This document shows, in pieces, positions 6,512 through 13,392 of a DNA stretch of 13,392 bases. Positions within the stretch are counted from its first letter, which is position 1; each line of letters opens with the position of its first letter. The notes beneath the pieces are model-generated. The model was given only the letters and a program-made list of their open reading frames with translations. It did not search any database and was not told the origin of the DNA. The position numbers and the translations under genes are program-made. Origin of the DNA: Candidatus Hydrogenedentota bacterium (lineage in GTDB: Bacteria; Hydrogenedentota; Hydrogenedentia; Hydrogenedentales; CAITNO01); contig CAIJOU010000934.1 of NCBI GenBank assembly GCA_903822375.1, forward strand, positions 1 to 13,392. Direction: 5' to 3'.

Positions 6512-9500
6512 TCAGGGATGCGAATAGACGCACACGGCAGGATGCATGGTGTACAGGCGGTATCCCGCCTTGTCATGCACGAGCACCGGGCTGGATTTGT
6601 CTCCGCGAACGATCGGATTGCCGGGATACTTTTTCCAGTGGATGAGGTCCGCTGAGGCGGCGACCGCCGAGGTCCATTCCTGCGGGTTGGTGTCAGGGAT
6701 CAAACCGTGGTAGTAGGCGTAATAGACGCCGTCATATTTCACTATCTGGTCGAAGGCGACCATCTTTTTGTCGTACGCCTCGGGACCGCATTCAAGCACC
6801 GGCGCATCCTGCACGTTCATCCAGACCTTCAGGTCCCTGGAACTTGCCAGCCAGATGGCCTCATCGTTTCGCTCATAGAAGAGATACCAGGTTCCGTCTT
6901 CGTAATATCCAACCGGCGTGCCGAAAGGCCCCGGGGAGATGGGCGTGCCGTTGGCCCGCCTGATGTCGAGCCGCCCGTGCTCTTCCCAGTGGAGGCGGTC
7001 AGTGGAAGTGAGCAGGTGCGCCTCGTCGTTCCTGCCCTCGGCGAACATGTAGTAGGTGTCCCCGACTTTCAACACCATCATGTCCTCGGTCCAGTCTGTG
7101 GGATTGATGGGGCTGTCCGGGTGGCGCTGCCAATGAATGCCGTCCGTGGAAACGGCATAGCCCAGTTTCCGTGTCTCATCCCCCTTGGTCTGGTAGCCCG
7201 TGTACCAGAGGTGATAGGCGTTGTCCTCATACATGACCCAGCCGCGTTCCCGTATCTTCTCGTCCCAATGGCCGGGACCGGCACCTTCGAACACCGGGTT
7301 GTTTTCGCAGAGAGTGAATTTGACCAGTTCGGGCGGGAACGACAGGACGGCGGCAGGGGTGGCAAGCCGGAGCCAGTCCTGGGTCAGCGCGCCGAGCGCT
7401 TCCGGAAGGTCGGCGGACCCGTTTTGAAGCGCCCCTTTGGGTTGTCCTGAAGCATCATGCCAATAGGCAAAGTCGACGGGGGTGTCGAACTGCAGGGAAA
7501 GTTTCTCGCTCGTAAACTGCTTCAGTCCGCCTGCCGCAAGGGCGTCAATCTGACCGTCGGCGCTGAAGCGAACGGCGAGAACACCCCGCGCATCCGCCTT
7601 GACCTCCTGGCCGGCGATTTCGAAAGTGCCTGTAATCGGGTCACCGGCTGCATTCGTCTGGCCCGAAAGGAAGACTTCCGTTCCGTCCGTGAGCCGCATG
7701 TGGCCCTCGCGGGCTGGGCAGACGCTCTTGTTGGAAAGATGCCCGGCCGCGGGCGTGCCCGGGATGATACCGCGCTGGCGCAACGATTCAACAACCCTGG
7801 CCGCCGCATCTGCGCCGTCGTTGCCTTCGGCCATGGCCGGGGGCAGCGCTGCGACACCGTCAAAGTCCCTGGCACTGAAATCCCGCGTCCAGCCGCCGAC
7901 GCGGAACAGCGCGGTGGCGGATACCTTGTTAAAGAACGCGGCCGTCTCCGGTTGCTCGAACTCGGGGTGATAGAGCACGGCGGCGGCGTAGCGCTGCGTG
8001 CCGTAGATGACAGCGCCATCATCGGCAATCTTGAGGGCACCCGATGCAATTTCACTGGTGGGAATCAGGTCGGCGTAATACCCCGCCTGCCAGAGCGCAT
8101 CCGTCACGGCAAGGCCGACATCGTCGTAAGCCGGCCCTGCCCAGTTCATGGCGCAGGCATGGCCGAAGACAACGGCGACAGGGCAGTCGATGGGGGCGTG
8201 TGTAATCAGTTGCAGGAGACGGATACGGCTCTCGCCGGCCACGATATCGGGCGCAAGCAGTTTCGCACTGCGGCCAACACCATCCAAGCCTTCCGGAGCC
8301 GGGTAAATGGGATGGTAGTTGATGCGTCCGCCGCCGAGGGCATGGGTCCAAAGGCTTTCGCGGTACTTGTCCGCATCGGAGGAATAGTACTGGTTGTACC
8401 AGACGCTGCTGCCCCACTTCTTGGCCAGGGCGGTGCGGACGGGAAAGGGCGTGTCCTCGTCGGTCTGGCCCCAGTCCCGCTTGGCCGCCCACCAGTCCAA
8501 TCCGTTCTTTTTGAACTCGGACGGACCGGGATAAGGCCACCAAGTCGGGTGGGTCACGACGGCGGCGTTCGGGCCGAAGAACTCTTTCGCCAGATTGTAG
8601 TAATGCTCCTCTATGGCCGCATTGCGCTCGCGCGAGGTTTTGAGGAGCACGTTTATGGCCGCCTGGCGTTCCCGTTCACGGCCCTGTTCGCCCGCATGCA
8701 TCAGGAGACAGTCGCGCACCAGGTCGCGGCCGCCTGTCGCCTCCGCATAGGCCTTCGCACGGGACGATGAGAACCAGAAGTCGTTCTTGTCCGGACAGCC
8801 GCCGGGGCAGGGCGGGAATCCCCACTCGTCCTTCATGAGTCCGGAAAGCGCCACATCGGCGTATTGCTCCACGACGGACCGTTGAAATTCCATGAGGTGC
8901 GGCGCGTACACGTCGGGCGTGAGGTGGGCAAACGCGGCCATGACGCAGACCGTGCGCCCGGCCGTGGAGGCGTCGCAGGGAATGACGACGCGCACCTCTT
9001 CTTTGGTGGCGCTCTTCACAACACAGCGCTCCGTGATGTCCCGGACAGTTTCCGGCAATACTTCCTTTTCCCCCGCCGTGTAGGCATACACACGAACCAA
9101 ACGCCCGGACAACGGCAGGTAGGGCGTGGTGTTTCCCGTCATGTGGTCACTGAGCACATCCGGCGTGACGGCAAATTCCACCTCGCCTGACACATTCAGG
9201 GGCACGGTCCGCAGGCGGAGCATTTCCTGCTGTTCATCGGGGTATTGGCTGCGAAAGGCCTCCCGCGCCAGCCGGACATCCAGATCCAGGGCTATCCTGA
9301 GGCCGCGTTCGCGCGCATAGGCAACGGCCGCCTTCACCTGGTCATGGAAGGCCTTTTCGGTAATTTCGCGACGGTTGACGCGGAAACTCGTGGCGAGCAA
9401 GTCGTAGGGCGAGTGCCCGGCAAACAGGTCCACGTATTTCCTGTATCCGTCCGGCTCCATAAAGTCATCGCTGCAAAACCACGCGCCGATGGTCGATTGA

Positions 9501-9619
9501 ACTGCGTCGGGCAGTCCAAACGCGGTGGAAGCCGCCGCCCGAAAGCTGATGAAGGAAACCGCCGCGGCAACAACACACAGTGCAACCGTTGCGGGGAAGA
9601 AGTGTCTTTTCTGCAGCAT
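6512..9619 (-). CDS. Secreted TIM-barrel glycosidase-like / five-bladed propeller fusion protein
   Basis: 1035 residues from ATG 9617-9619. The open frame reaches back to 9751, but a good promoter (9702-9730) lies inside that extension, and this ATG gives a clean signal peptide (LQKRHFFPATVALCVVAAAV, then AAA|S near 30); GGAG is 11 bases upstream. Residues about 42-460 look like a glycosidase barrel interrupted by a beta-rich insertion (about 140-230), with an acidic KDEWG (D264, E265) after a strand. Residues about 475-570 resemble the amidotransferase-like domain of GH42 beta-galactosidases. A beta-sandwich-like stretch (about 635-715) follows. From about 766 to the end is a GH43/GH32/GH130-type propeller, with blade motifs STDGIHWQRHPDSPI, STDRLHWEEHG, SSRDLKVW and SADLIHWKKYPGNPI. 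A secreted polysaccharide-processing role is likely; activity of either half is unproven. I know no named family with this architecture. Confidence 0.82.
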   Translation of the reverse strand: MLQKRHFFPATVALCVVAAAVSFISFRAAASTAFGLPDAVQSTIGAWFCSDDFMEPDGYRKYVDLFAGHSPYDLLATSFRVNRREITEKAFHDQVKAAVAYARERGLRIALDLDVRLAREAFRSQYPDEQQEMLRLRTVPLNVSGEVEFAVTPDVLSDHMTGNTTPYLPLSGRLVRVYAYTAGEKEVLPETVRDITERCVVKSATKEEVRVVIPCDASTAGRTVCVMAAFAHLTPDVYAPHLMEFQRSVVEQYADVALSGLMKDEWGFPPCPGGCPDKNDFWFSSSRAKAYAEATGGRDLVRDCLLMHAGEQGRERERQAAINVLLKTSRERNAAIEEHYYNLAKEFFGPNAAVVTHPTWWPYPGPSEFKKNGLDWWAAKRDWGQTDEDTPFPVRTALAKKWGSSVWYNQYYSSDADKYRESLWTHALGGGRINYHPIYPAPEGLDGVGRSAKLLAPDIVAGESRIRLLQLITHAPIDCPVAVVFGHACAMNWAGPAYDDVGLAVTDALWQAGYYADLIPTSEIASGALKIADDGAVIYGTQRYAAAVLYHPEFEQPETAAFFNKVSATALFRVGGWTRDFSARDFDGVAALPPAMAEGNDGADAAARVVESLRQRGIIPGTPAAGHLSNKSVCPAREGHMRLTDGTEVFLSGQTNAAGDPITGTFEIAGQEVKADARGVLAVRFSADGQIDALAAGGLKQFTSEKLSLQFDTPVDFAYWHDASGQPKGALQNGSADLPEALGALTQDWLRLATPAAVLSFPPELVKFTLCENNPVFEGAGPGHWDEKIRERGWVMYEDNAYHLWYTGYQTKGDETRKLGYAVSTDGIHWQRHPDSPINPTDWTEDMMVLKVGDTYYMFAEGRNDEAHLLTSTDRLHWEEHGRLDIRRANGTPISPGPFGTPVGYYEDGTWYLFYERNDEAIWLASSRDLKVWMNVQDAPVLECGPEAYDKKMVAFDQIVKYDGVYYAYYHGLIPDTNPQEWTSAVAASADLIHWKKYPGNPIVRGDKSSPVLVHDKAGYRLYTMHPAVCVYSHP

Positions 9620-9701
9620 GGTGAAATGCACTCCAGCGTTATGTGACTCTCGTGAACGTCGCGTTCCTGGTCCACCCGCGCCAAGAACGCCCAGAGCATT
9701 C

Positions 9702-9730
9702 ATTATGTGGCCGTTGGCGCCTGTTTTCAA
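9702..9730 (-). promoter_or_regulatory. Sigma70-type promoter of the GH-propeller fusion gene
   Basis: On the minus strand TTGAAA (9725-9730) and CATAAT (9702-9707) are exactly 17 bases apart, each one mismatch from consensus. The start point would be near 9695, leaving a leader of about 75 bases to the ATG at 9619. It is the best promoter match seen in the window and helps decide the start codon. Confidence 0.6.
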
Positions 9731-9876
9731 TAAACCATCGAAGGGACTCACAGGAATGTGCCAACCGCCTTTGTCCCGGGGATAAGAACCTTAGGTGTCT
9801 TCCGATTACCCGGCAAACAGGAATTAGTCTCAAAAAAATCGTGTTCTTACGACTATGTTTAGCGAACCTCTGTGCG

Positions 9877-9882
9877 TATAAT
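9877..9882 (+). promoter_or_regulatory. Candidate -10 element of the methyltransferase gene
   Basis: A perfect TATAAT lies 31 bases before the TTG start in an AT-rich tract (9871-9900). No -35 hexamer is recognisable at 15-18 bases spacing, and the TG upstream is one base too far for an extended -10, so it may need an activator or be incidental. Confidence 0.35.
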
Positions 9883-9913
9883 AATAATACTTTACTTGAA
9901 AAGGAGAATCTAA

Positions 9914-10912
9914 TTGCCAGAAGCAAGGTCCGTCGCGGAATTCAGACAGATTCTGGATCTATACCTTGATGAATCGGATAATCCCGACTTTATCACGTAT
10001 AGCCGCGACATTCTGGACTATTATGAGCACTGGGTTTGGGAAATCCAGTACTTGATGCGTCTGGGAAAGTTTTGCGGCAAGAGGGTTCTCGACGTCGGCT
10101 GTGGGTTTGGATGGCACACCGTGGGTCTTGCCGCTCTGGGCGGCAATGAAGTGGTGGCGAACGACATCCGCGAGACCATGATATCGGCTCTTGAAAAGCG
10201 ATTGCGCGTGGTTCAAAAAGAACACAGTCTGTTGGGTGTAGAACGTCTCCTGGGAGATATCTGCGCCCTGAACATGGGTGCCGAATCCTACGACGGCATC
10301 TATTGCCATGAGACCATCGAGCATGTTCACGATCTCGACCTGATGTTCACAAAATGTTTTGAGATTCTCCGCAGGGGGGGCCGTGCGGTCTTCACCAATG
10401 ACAACAATGCGCTGTGCCGGTCGGTACGAAAAAATAACGAGGAGTTATGGAAGAAGCGCGACCGGGAATGGAGCTTCATTGAGAGGCTGAAGCAGGAGAG
10501 GCCGGTGGAAAACGCCGATGTCGAACCCTATGCGGCCATGCGGGAGAGAATGGTGCGCAGCGCCAATCCGCGCCTCACCGATGAAGAGGTCACGTCCCTT
10601 GTGGAAGCCTCGGCGGGAATGGTTCAGCACGAGATTGAGACGCTGTCGAAGCGTTACGGAGCCAAAACAAAACTTCCCAGCCCGCCAAAGTGGTCATGGT
10701 GCCGGAATCCGGAGACCGGCGAGTACTGTGAAAGGCTTCTGGACCCCTTCGAATTGGCCCGCCAGCTTGAGGGAATCGGCTTCAGGGTCAGCGTTCACCA
10801 TCTCTTCCGAAAATGGCCCCTTTGCATCATGAACAGTTGGAATCTGCGTCCTTTCAATCTTTTGCTGTTTCAACTCAGGCCGCCGTTTGTGCTCGTGGCG
10901 GAAAAGCCCTGA
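9914..10912 (+). CDS. Class I SAM-dependent methyltransferase
   Basis: 332 residues from TTG 9914, chosen because AAAAGGAG ends eight bases upstream and the first in-frame ATG would cut into the methyltransferase fold. Motif I VLDVGCGFG (58-66) binds S-adenosylmethionine; the acidic end of the second strand is D84 in VVANDIRE; the motif after strand 4 is YDGIYCHETIEHVHDLD (126-142), typical of Methyltransf_11/25 enzymes; LRRGGRAVF (152-160) is the post-motif segment. The N-terminal 50 residues (YYEHWVWEIQYL) form a lid-like helix, and 170-290 is a charged insertion before a C-terminal FRVSVHHLFRKWPL...PPFVLVAEKP sheet. No signal peptide or membrane segment, so it is cytoplasmic. The acceptor is unknown; small molecules or glycans are common for such enzymes. 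It stands alone, divergent from the fusion gene and convergent with the ABC genes. Confidence 0.87.
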   Translation: MPEARSVAEFRQILDLYLDESDNPDFITYSRDILDYYEHWVWEIQYLMRLGKFCGKRVLDVGCGFGWHTVGLAALGGNEVVANDIRETMISALEKRLRVVQKEHSLLGVERLLGDICALNMGAESYDGIYCHETIEHVHDLDLMFTKCFEILRRGGRAVFTNDNNALCRSVRKNNEELWKKRDREWSFIERLKQERPVENADVEPYAAMRERMVRSANPRLTDEEVTSLVEASAGMVQHEIETLSKRYGAKTKLPSPPKWSWCRNPETGEYCERLLDPFELARQLEGIGFRVSVHHLFRKWPLCIMNSWNLRPFNLLLFQLRPPFVLVAEKP

Positions 10913-10977
10913 GTTCCGCGTCCTGTCCTGCCCGTGAGAATCGACGCCGCAGTCTTGCCCGACAAACGGCCTGGGGC

Positions 10978-10998
10978 GTTCAAGCCAGCGGCCTGAAC
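10978..10998. terminator. Hairpin downstream of the methyltransferase gene
   Basis: GTTCAAGCC (10978-10986) pairs with GGCCTGAAC (10990-10998) across a 3-base AGC loop, eight pairs of nine with one A/C mismatch, 65 bases after the stop codon at 10912. No T tract follows on either strand, so termination is uncertain. Confidence 0.3.
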
Positions 10999-11106
10999 TG
11001 GAGGGAAAGGTTTGCGTGTCCAGGACCAAGGCATCCCATCAGGCAGTGACTGACGGAGATCCTATCCAACCCGTTCAACCTGGCACGCTTGTTCTTCATG
11101 GGACAG

Positions 11107-11154
11107 CCGTGTCACGGAGACCTCTGGTTGCCTGTGTCACGAAGCGCAGCTTCG
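11107..11154. repeat. Two palindromes between convergent genes
   Basis: CCGTG-T-CACGG (11107-11117) and CGAAGC-GCA-GCTTCG (11140-11154) are both perfect. Each is associated with the word GTGTCACG/GTGTCACGA, repeated 25 bases apart. The second hairpin lies 38 bases beyond the permease stop at 11192 on the minus strand, so it could end that operon's transcript, though no T run follows. Short CGAAGC...GCTTCG stems are common as dispersed repeats. Confidence 0.35.
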
Positions 11155-11191
11155 GGGGATAAACGCCTCCCCTCTCCCCCTGCCTGTCTGT

Positions 11192-12613
11192 TCAGCGTTG
11201 CACTGCGCCAAACCATCGAGACCGATACGAACCGCTTCGGACAATGTAGGTTTGCAGCACCAGATACCCCGCCGTAACGAGCGCGATTCCGCCGCCCGCC
11301 TTGAGCCAGAAGGCGATTCCCTGCATTGTTTCCACGGGATGATCGTTCTTGTAGGCAAGAATGACTGTTGCTATTGTCGGCAGGAACAGAACAACGACGG
11401 TGACGGGGGTATGGCGCGAATGCAACAGCGGGCCGATAGAAAGAAGGGAGAGACCGAACACAAGCACCATCCACCATTCCATGTTCAGCGCGTAATCCAA
11501 GCCGCGAAAATGCGCACACAGCCCAAACAGGACAAGTGAATAGACTGAGAACGCCAGCAGCGGAAACGATAGCAGGTACAGCGTCAGGAATCTTCGCGAC
11601 ATCGGCAGCGCACGCAGCGTCCGCAACCCAATAAGCCAGGGAATCATCGGCGGAGTGCACACCAGGGCCGCAATGAGGATCAGAATCAGCGGCCATTGGG
11701 CAAGCGCCAAGTCGGTGAGGGCGGGTTGTTTCACGAAGATCCAATTAAGGAGATAGAGTGCAGCGCATGAAAAGGCAAGCAGGCTGACGATTCGGGTGCC
11801 GTCGCGACATTCCTGAACCCACGGTTCCATGAAACCGAAGGTGCGGGCCGACTTTCCGGAAAACACGGTCAACGGATAGTCGTTCTCCCGCGCGCTGCTG
11901 GCGAAAAACAGGAGCCGTGTGCAGTCTTCCGCGCGAGCAACAAAGAGAGCGATGCAAGCTGCGGCAACGCCCAATGCGGCAAACTCCGGGATGTCCCACA
12001 GGCTTTGTTTCGGGCCGGTCACGCGCTCGATTGCGTTGACCAGCGAGAAGAAGGCATGTTCCTGCGGCAACGCTTCGTGCTTCGCCGGCAGGCCCAGCCG
12101 GTAGATGAAATACCCCATGATGACGAACATAGCGAAGAGGATGAACGTCGAGGAGAAATCCAAAGCAAGCTTCATCCATCCAGGCCGAAAGTGCCGTGAG
12201 AGCTGGGCAATCATGATGAAGGCGCAGGTGGTGCCCAGACAGAAGACCATCAAGGGGGCGTAGAGGAACAACGGAAGCGCTTCGGAAACCAGCTTCGGCG
12301 CGAAGACATGGAGAAGGGCGGCCGCGAGATAAACCACTGCATGGAAGGCCGGGACCAGCACCATCCAAAGAACGCCATAAGCCAGGCCGATCTGGTGGTG
12401 GGTCACGGGAAACATGCCCAATGCGCGAAACTTGCCGGGGGTGGCCAGGTCGAGCACGAACAGCCCGCCGCAGGCATACAGCAGGACTCCCGCCATCAGT
12501 GTCAGCTGGGTCGGCCGCGCGTTATGGTCCAGCACGCTGAACAGGCAGCCCGCAGCGGCAAGCGTGTAGACCCACCACCAGCGGCGAATTCCGTCACGAA
12601 TGATATGCGACAT
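11192..12613 (-). CDS. ABC-2 type transporter permease, about 12 membrane helices
   Basis: 473 residues from ATG 12611-12613, with GAGGAG (12622-12627) eight bases upstream, inside the ATPase gene. About twelve hydrophobic spans are visible, for example 13-28, 37-57, 73-103 and TFILFAMFVIMGYFIYRLGL near 165-185, with further pairs near 280-345, 350-380 and 395-470. The start lies 20 bases before the ATPase stop, so the two genes overlap and are probably translationally coupled; together they should form one inner-membrane ABC transporter. There are no catalytic motifs and the family is divergent, so the call rests on topology and context. The cargo is unknown: relatives paired with YtrB-like ATPases handle peptides, antibiotics or small molecules. 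Its length suggests one polypeptide may carry two transmembrane halves or an enlarged one. Confidence 0.78.
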   Translation of the reverse strand: MSHIIRDGIRRWWWVYTLAAAGCLFSVLDHNARPTQLTLMAGVLLYACGGLFVLDLATPGKFRALGMFPVTHHQIGLAYGVLWMVLVPAFHAVVYLAAALLHVFAPKLVSEALPLFLYAPLMVFCLGTTCAFIMIAQLSRHFRPGWMKLALDFSSTFILFAMFVIMGYFIYRLGLPAKHEALPQEHAFFSLVNAIERVTGPKQSLWDIPEFAALGVAAACIALFVARAEDCTRLLFFASSARENDYPLTVFSGKSARTFGFMEPWVQECRDGTRIVSLLAFSCAALYLLNWIFVKQPALTDLALAQWPLILILIAALVCTPPMIPWLIGLRTLRALPMSRRFLTLYLLSFPLLAFSVYSLVLFGLCAHFRGLDYALNMEWWMVLVFGLSLLSIGPLLHSRHTPVTVVVLFLPTIATVILAYKNDHPVETMQGIAFWLKAGGGIALVTAGYLVLQTYIVRSGSYRSRWFGAVQR

Positions 12614-13392
12614 GGCCGGAACTCCTCACAAGTGCCAGAAAAAGTTCTTCCAGGGTTACCGGCGCCGTCTCCGCCTCTTTCGCACCCATGGAATCAAGCG
12701 ATTGCAGCGGGTTATGGCGAAGGTCTGCCAGTAGCCGCCAGCGCCCCCCCTCCCGGCGGAGCACCCGAACACCGGGAACCGTCTCCAGCGAGACAGAATC
12801 CGGCATGATGCACTCAACTGTACGGAATCTTTCCACCAGTTCCGCCGTGGGGCCCTCCAGCAGCAGTTTCCCGTCATTAATGATGCCTGTATGGTCCGTC
12901 AGCCGTTCCAAATCGTGCAGGTCATGCGATGAAATGACGACCGTCCGGCTTTCGTCCTGCACCGCCCGAAGTAGTTCCGAAAACACTTCCTGTTTGGAGA
13001 TGACGTCCAGCCCCGCCAGGGGCTCATCCAGCAGCAGCAGCGCCGGGCGGTGTGCAAGCGCAAGGATGAGCGAGAGCTTTGTGCGCGCCCCAAAGGACAG
13101 TGTTGATATCCGATCATGCAGTCCAATGCTGAGACGGGCCAGCAAGTCCGTGCAATAGGCGTCGTCCCAGTCGGCGTAGAAACTCCGCACAAAGCTTAAC
13201 AGCCGGTTGACCCGGCCCCAGGCGGTAAAGGACAGGTCCGGCCCCACATAGCCAATCTGTTTTTTGACGGCGACCTCGTTGCGCGCATGGTCAAGGCCAA
13301 ACACCTCGATGCTGCCCGCGTCTTTCTTTCCCATCCCCATGATCAGGTCCAGTGTGGTGGTTTTGCCGGCACCGTTCGGACCGATTAAGCCA
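12594..13392 (-). CDS. ABC transporter ATP-binding protein, YtrB-like (5' end off window)
   Basis: 265 residues are visible plus stop; the first roughly 30-35 residues lie beyond the right edge. The frame stays open to the edge and includes Walker A GPNGAGKTT (visible residues 4-12), so ATGs near 13332-13340 are internal, not the start. The Q-loop is KKQIGYVGPDLSF (Q45), the signature is LSFGARTK (98-105, an LSGGQ variant), Walker B is ALLLLDEP (117-124), followed by the D-loop AGLD, and the switch histidine is in VISSHDLHDLE (H156). The stretch FVRSFYADWDD after the Q-loop is typical of YtrB/EcsA-like ABC-2 exporter ATPases. It hydrolyses ATP to drive the permease encoded by the overlapping gene. 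Such operons are often led by a GntR regulator gene (YtrA type), which would be upstream, outside this window. Confidence 0.92.
   Translation of the reverse strand, partial: GLIGPNGAGKTTTLDLIMGMGKKDAGSIEVFGLDHARNEVAVKKQIGYVGPDLSFTAWGRVNRLLSFVRSFYADWDDAYCTDLLARLSIGLHDRISTLSFGARTKLSLILALAHRPALLLLDEPLAGLDVISKQEVFSELLRAVQDESRTVVISSHDLHDLERLTDHTGIINDGKLLLEGPTAELVERFRTVECIMPDSVSLETVPGVRVLRREGGRWRLLADLRHNPLQSLDSMGAKEAETAPVTLEELFLALVRSSGHVAYHS

Noticed and set aside
6707..7450. Open frame of 247 codons on the plus strand
   Set aside because: It is antisense to the propeller region of the fusion gene; no recognisable motif or convincing ribosome site.
7457..8770. Long open frame of 437 codons on the plus strand
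   Set aside because: It is antisense to the signal-peptide-bearing fusion gene, which has recognisable domains throughout; the plus-strand translation shows no domain, and long antisense frames are expected at this GC content.
9620..9751. N-terminal extension of the fusion gene up to an ATG at 9751
   Set aside because: It contains the best promoter of the window and would put 44 extra residues before a normal signal peptide.
1..13392. CRISPR array, tRNA, rRNA, transposase, phage, toxin-antitoxin or defence genes
   Set aside because: No regularly spaced repeats, tRNA-like folds or matching protein motifs were seen on either strand.

Overview
The window reads as a stretch of bacterial chromosome of fairly high GC, densely coded on both strands. 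Eight genes are supported; two run off the edges. Gene content (a xylose-isomerase-like TIM-barrel enzyme, a GH9 enzyme of the type with an extra N-terminal region, a Tat-exported glycosidase-like protein and a large secreted glycosidase-like fusion) fits the Planctomycetes / Lentisphaerae / Verrucomicrobia / Ca. Hydrogenedentes type of polysaccharide-degrading bacterium. This assignment is an inference from gene style only; no rRNA, tRNA or marker gene is present.

Layout. (1) 1-590, minus: 3'-truncated sugar phosphate isomerase/epimerase-like gene with a GTG start. (2) 591-855: divergent promoter region. (3) 856-3447, plus: secreted glycoside hydrolase family 9 protein. (4) 3595-4365, plus: ElyC/YdcF-type DUF218 membrane protein. 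(5) 4366-4586: 221-bp gap with nested inverted repeats, a 12-bp direct repeat and a strong orphan Shine-Dalgarno sequence. (6) 4587-6338, plus: Tat-signal glycosidase-like protein. (7) 6339-6511: convergent gap with long imperfect inverted repeats. (8) 6512-9619, minus: 1035-residue secreted protein joining a TIM-barrel/GH42-like N-terminal half to a GH43/GH130-like five-bladed propeller, with a near-consensus promoter. (9) 9914-10912, plus: SAM-dependent methyltransferase with a TTG start. (10) 10913-11191: gap with small palindromes. (11) 11192-12613 and 12594-13392, minus: overlapping permease and YtrB-like ATPase genes of an ABC-2 type transporter; the ATPase runs off the right edge.

Functionally the left two thirds looks like a carbohydrate-degradation neighbourhood: three exported proteins (GH9, Tat glycosidase-like, GH-propeller fusion) and one probably cytoplasmic sugar isomerase/epimerase. 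The genes lie in alternating orientations with their own gaps, so they are not one operon, and no sugar transporter, sensor or SusC/D pair is visible. The methyltransferase and ABC transporter seem unrelated to it. No gap exceeds 300 bp. I found no CRISPR array, tRNA, rRNA, transposase, phage or defence gene. The least explained items are the two unclassified glycosidase-like proteins and the repeat-bearing gaps; I do not see a clearly new multi-gene system.
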